Program-made: the position numbers and the translations under genes
Origin: Streptomyces sp. CG4
GTDB lineage: Bacteria; Actinomycetota; Actinomycetes; Streptomycetales; Streptomycetaceae
Assembly: GCF_041080655.1 (NCBI RefSeq)
Contig: NZ_CP163525.1
Coordinates: 9,878,352-9,942,351, forward strand
Length of the DNA stretch: 64,000 nucleotides
Direction of reading: 5' to 3'
The notes under the pieces: model-generated
What the model was told of the DNA's origin: nothing
Seen by the model: the letters and a program-made list of their open reading frames with translations, nothing else
Database searches by the model: none
Shown here: one piece after another, positions 62,157 to 64,000 of the stretch
Position numbering within the stretch: the stretch's first letter is position 1
How the letters are laid out: each line of letters starts with the position of its first letter

Positions 62157-62820
62157 CTTGTCCTTCGGTTCCAGCGTTGATGGTCATCGAGTCCGCACAG
62201 GCCCACCTGACCCACGTCAGCACCCTTTCGGGTCCGGGCAGAGCCCGTATCCGGCCGGTTATGCGGGGCGACCAGCGGAGGTGCTGGCCGTCTGCCCCGG
62301 TTTCCCGCCGCCTTTCGGTGACCGGCATTGGCTTCTTGGGTCATCCTGTGCCCGCTGGGGAGTTGGGCCTTCCTCACGGTCGGCTGACCGGACGCTTGCG
62401 TGTCCGGACCCCAACGGGGTTTCCACGTTCCACACGAGTGAGATACGACCGGGGTGGGTGCCCCCTAAACTCCGGGACGGCGATGCTCTCCCGGCTGACG
62501 TTGGGGCTTCAGCCGGCGCCTGCCGCTTCTCAGCGGCCAGTCCTGCACCCCGCTGGAGCAATCCATCGGCGGGGCCCACGATCACGAAGCATCATCAGGG
62601 GTTCACTTGCGTTCACCCGTCCGGTCTTCCCCTTGCCTGTGACTCCCGGATGGCACGGGGGTTCTTGGGCTTCTCCTTCGAGCTTCGCACCCCGCCGTTA
62701 CCGGCGACGCACGTCGAAGTGGGGACGGGCCTTGAGCACTGGCCCGGAACTACGCTGTCGACATCAAGTCGAGCCTCCGATCAGGTAATTCACTCAATCT
62801 CGTGCGACTTCGTGTCGCAC

Positions 62821-63762
62821 CCCAGCGTTCGCGGTAGAGCGCGGCCAGTTGCCGGGCCGGATGGCGTCGGGCGTTCAGCAAAGTGGTGACCAGGCGGTAG
62901 CCGTCGGCTGCGCCCTCCACGGCCCGGTCCTTGAGCTGGTAGGCCAGGACCCGGACGGTGACCGGCTCGCTTCGGGAGGGGCCGCTGCTCGCCCTCATCG
63001 GTGAGAGTCATGACCCGTCCCGGAACTGCTTCATCACCGGCAGGACGCGGTTGGCGGGCACCCGCCACAGCAGATCGGCGCCGGTGGCGGTGAAGGCCCG
63101 CCACAACGGGACACCGAGGAACTCACGGTCGGCCAGGACAAGCCGGCCCGGGCCGAGTGAACGCGGCAGGCGGCCGACCAGGGTGACTTCCCCGGTGCGG
63201 CAGCCGGCGAGTTCCGCGTCCAGCACCGCGTGGCCGCCCACCTCCACCAAAGCAGCCATCCGCACCTGCACAAACGCGCTCCTGCCCAACCCGCGGCCGC
63301 TGCCCGGACGTCCGAAGGCGGCGTCGTTGGCTTCGCTGTCCGCGACGTCCCAGCAGGTCCCGTCCACTGCCAGCAGCCGCAGGCCCCTGCCAGAACGCGC
63401 CGGGAGTCGTCTCGGTGGCCATCGGCTTGGCGGTCGTGGCGAACAGCACCCGCAAGGGGCTCACAGCCCAGCCGCTGCCGGGCCCGGAACAGCGACGACT
63501 TCGCCGGCACATGCCAGCCGCCCAGCAGGCCCTGGCCCCGCAGCCCCTCCACCAGGTGCCGCATCACTTCCAGATACGGAGCCGGAGAGAACAACGCCAG
63601 CCCCAGCACGAAGTACACCACCAGCCGCGCGGGAAGCAGCCGCCTGCGTTGCTCGACGCACCCGCAAGCCGCGACCACCCGATCCACCAACCCCGGCGGA
63701 TACACCCAGGTCAACAGCCCCAGGCCCGATAACTCAGACACGCGTGCAGACACCCGAACCAC
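62821..63762 (-). pseudogene. IS4-family transposase, N-terminal part, several frameshifts
   Basis: ATG/GTG near 63762 (VRVSARVSELSGLGLLTWVY). Four frame segments: YFVLGLALFSPAPYLEVMRH and WHVPAKSSLFRARQRLG; then PLRVLFATTAKPMATETTPG; then LLAVDGTCWDVADSEAND with the first catalytic Asp, GRLVLADREFLGVPLWRAFT with the second, ending KQFRDGS-stop; then VTVRVLAYQLKDRAVEGAAD and HPARQLAALYRERW, where intron 2 begins. The segment after the catalytic Glu is absent from the window. The IS is dead through decay as well as insertions. Confidence 0.8.
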
Positions 63763-64000
63763 TCCCTGGGACCACTACCCAGGAACCTACGCCCGAGGCC
63801 TAAAACAACGGCATGACTCTGCTGGTGATCTTCTGGGGTGCTGACGGGAGGGCCGTGGGATGCTTCGCTATGGGTGTGCGGGGTGGCCTCGGGTCTGGGG
63901 TGTGGGTGCGGTGTCGTTACGACCTAGGAATTTTCAGCGGATCCCGGCAAGGACGCTGCGGACAGCGCGGGCGGCGTGCCCGAAGGGCACCCCAGCAATG
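63763..64000. other. Right window edge, no gene supported
   Basis: Probably holds the outer end of the IS4-family element near 63765-63815. The last 65 bases on the minus strand could encode the end of a protein (VPFGHAARAVRSVLAGIR and stop), but the piece is too short to identify. Confidence 0.3.

Larger units (their letters stand above)
60271..62820 (-). mobile_element. Group II intron 2 in an IS4-family transposase (sense orientation)
   Basis: 5' end GTGCGACACG at 62820 downwards, 3' end ACCCGAC at 60271. Excision rebuilds the IS4 RERWEVE motif. Domain V at 60311-60344; domain VI is a clean hairpin (GGTGCGGCGC paired with GCGCCGCACC) with the branch-point A opposite 60277, seven bases from the end counting inclusively, as in intron 1. 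5' domains occupy 62157-62820. Encodes a reverse transcriptase/maturase with an HNH-like tail, interrupted by one frameshift. Confidence 0.85.

Noticed and set aside
1..64000. tRNA, rRNA, CRISPR arrays, toxin-antitoxin pairs
   Set aside because: None was recognised on reading both strands. Repeats found are IS or element ends and operator-like sites.

Overview
The window is very GC-rich, high-coding-density DNA with GTG/TTG starts, GGAGG-type ribosome binding sites and protein families typical of Streptomyces (Ser/Thr kinase with ricin tail, twin universal stress proteins, XRE-TPR regulator, many secreted proteins). It is accessory DNA, probably a chromosome arm or large plasmid: at least a dozen mobile elements or fragments, and many truncated or frameshifted genes. 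No rRNA, tRNA or CRISPR array was seen.

Layout. 1-7.6 kb: small secreted proteins, a SnoaL-like protein, an IS630 copy, and a TetR/DUF1772 divergent pair with three operator-like repeats. 7.6-15.4 kb: a five-level nest. A gene resembling the RNase H part of pPIWI_RE proteins is split by an ISAzo13-family IS (TTA duplication); its transposase is split by an antisense group II intron; the intron maturase is split by an IS701-family IS (CTAT duplication); the IS701 transposase is split by a truncated serine-recombinase element. The ISAzo13 and maturase frames close exactly when their guests are removed. 15.5-20.9 kb: a lipoprotein gene, an IS5-family transposase split by a second recombinase element (R1), and protease, IS5 and NUDIX remnants. 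21-26.7 kb: a kinase-ricin protein, a CDF transporter and a graveyard of transporter, phosphatase and arginine deiminase fragments. 26.8-32.5 kb: a stress cluster (USP, zinc alcohol dehydrogenase, USP, PPK2, a GAPDH chimera, a STAS protein, a zinc ribbon protein, an ArsR-type regulator). 32.7-39.9 kb: a tightly coupled six-gene membrane oxidoreductase operon of the hydrogenase-4/complex I type whose large subunit lacks the NiFe-binding cysteines. 40-49.5 kb: regulators, a decayed metal P-type ATPase, a GH26-like lipoprotein, a neprosin-like protein, a flavin monooxygenase and a truncated Rieske protein. 49.5-52.2 kb: a frameshifted TOTE-type primase-helicase. 52.4-63.8 kb: an intact IS5, tandem recombinase elements R2 and R3, and a second group II intron, with R3 and the intron in one IS4-family transposase.

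The central observation is that the guest elements share a target. Serine-recombinase elements of about 2.5 kb (R1, R2, R3 and truncated copy R3') abut the codon of the third catalytic acid (Glu) of DDE transposases from the IS5, IS701 and IS4 families. Both group II introns lie within six codons upstream of the same Glu in ISAzo13 and IS4 transposases. The recombinase elements have imperfect terminal inverted repeats, two small leader ORFs (one overlapping the recombinase start), and a large resolvase-type recombinase with zinc ribbon, coiled coil and C-terminal helix-turn-helix. This looks like a family of transposase-parasitising elements.

Junctions, repeats and frame restorations were read from the sequence. 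Family names rest on motif recognition without database searches. Frameshifts may be real decay or, in some cases, sequencing errors.
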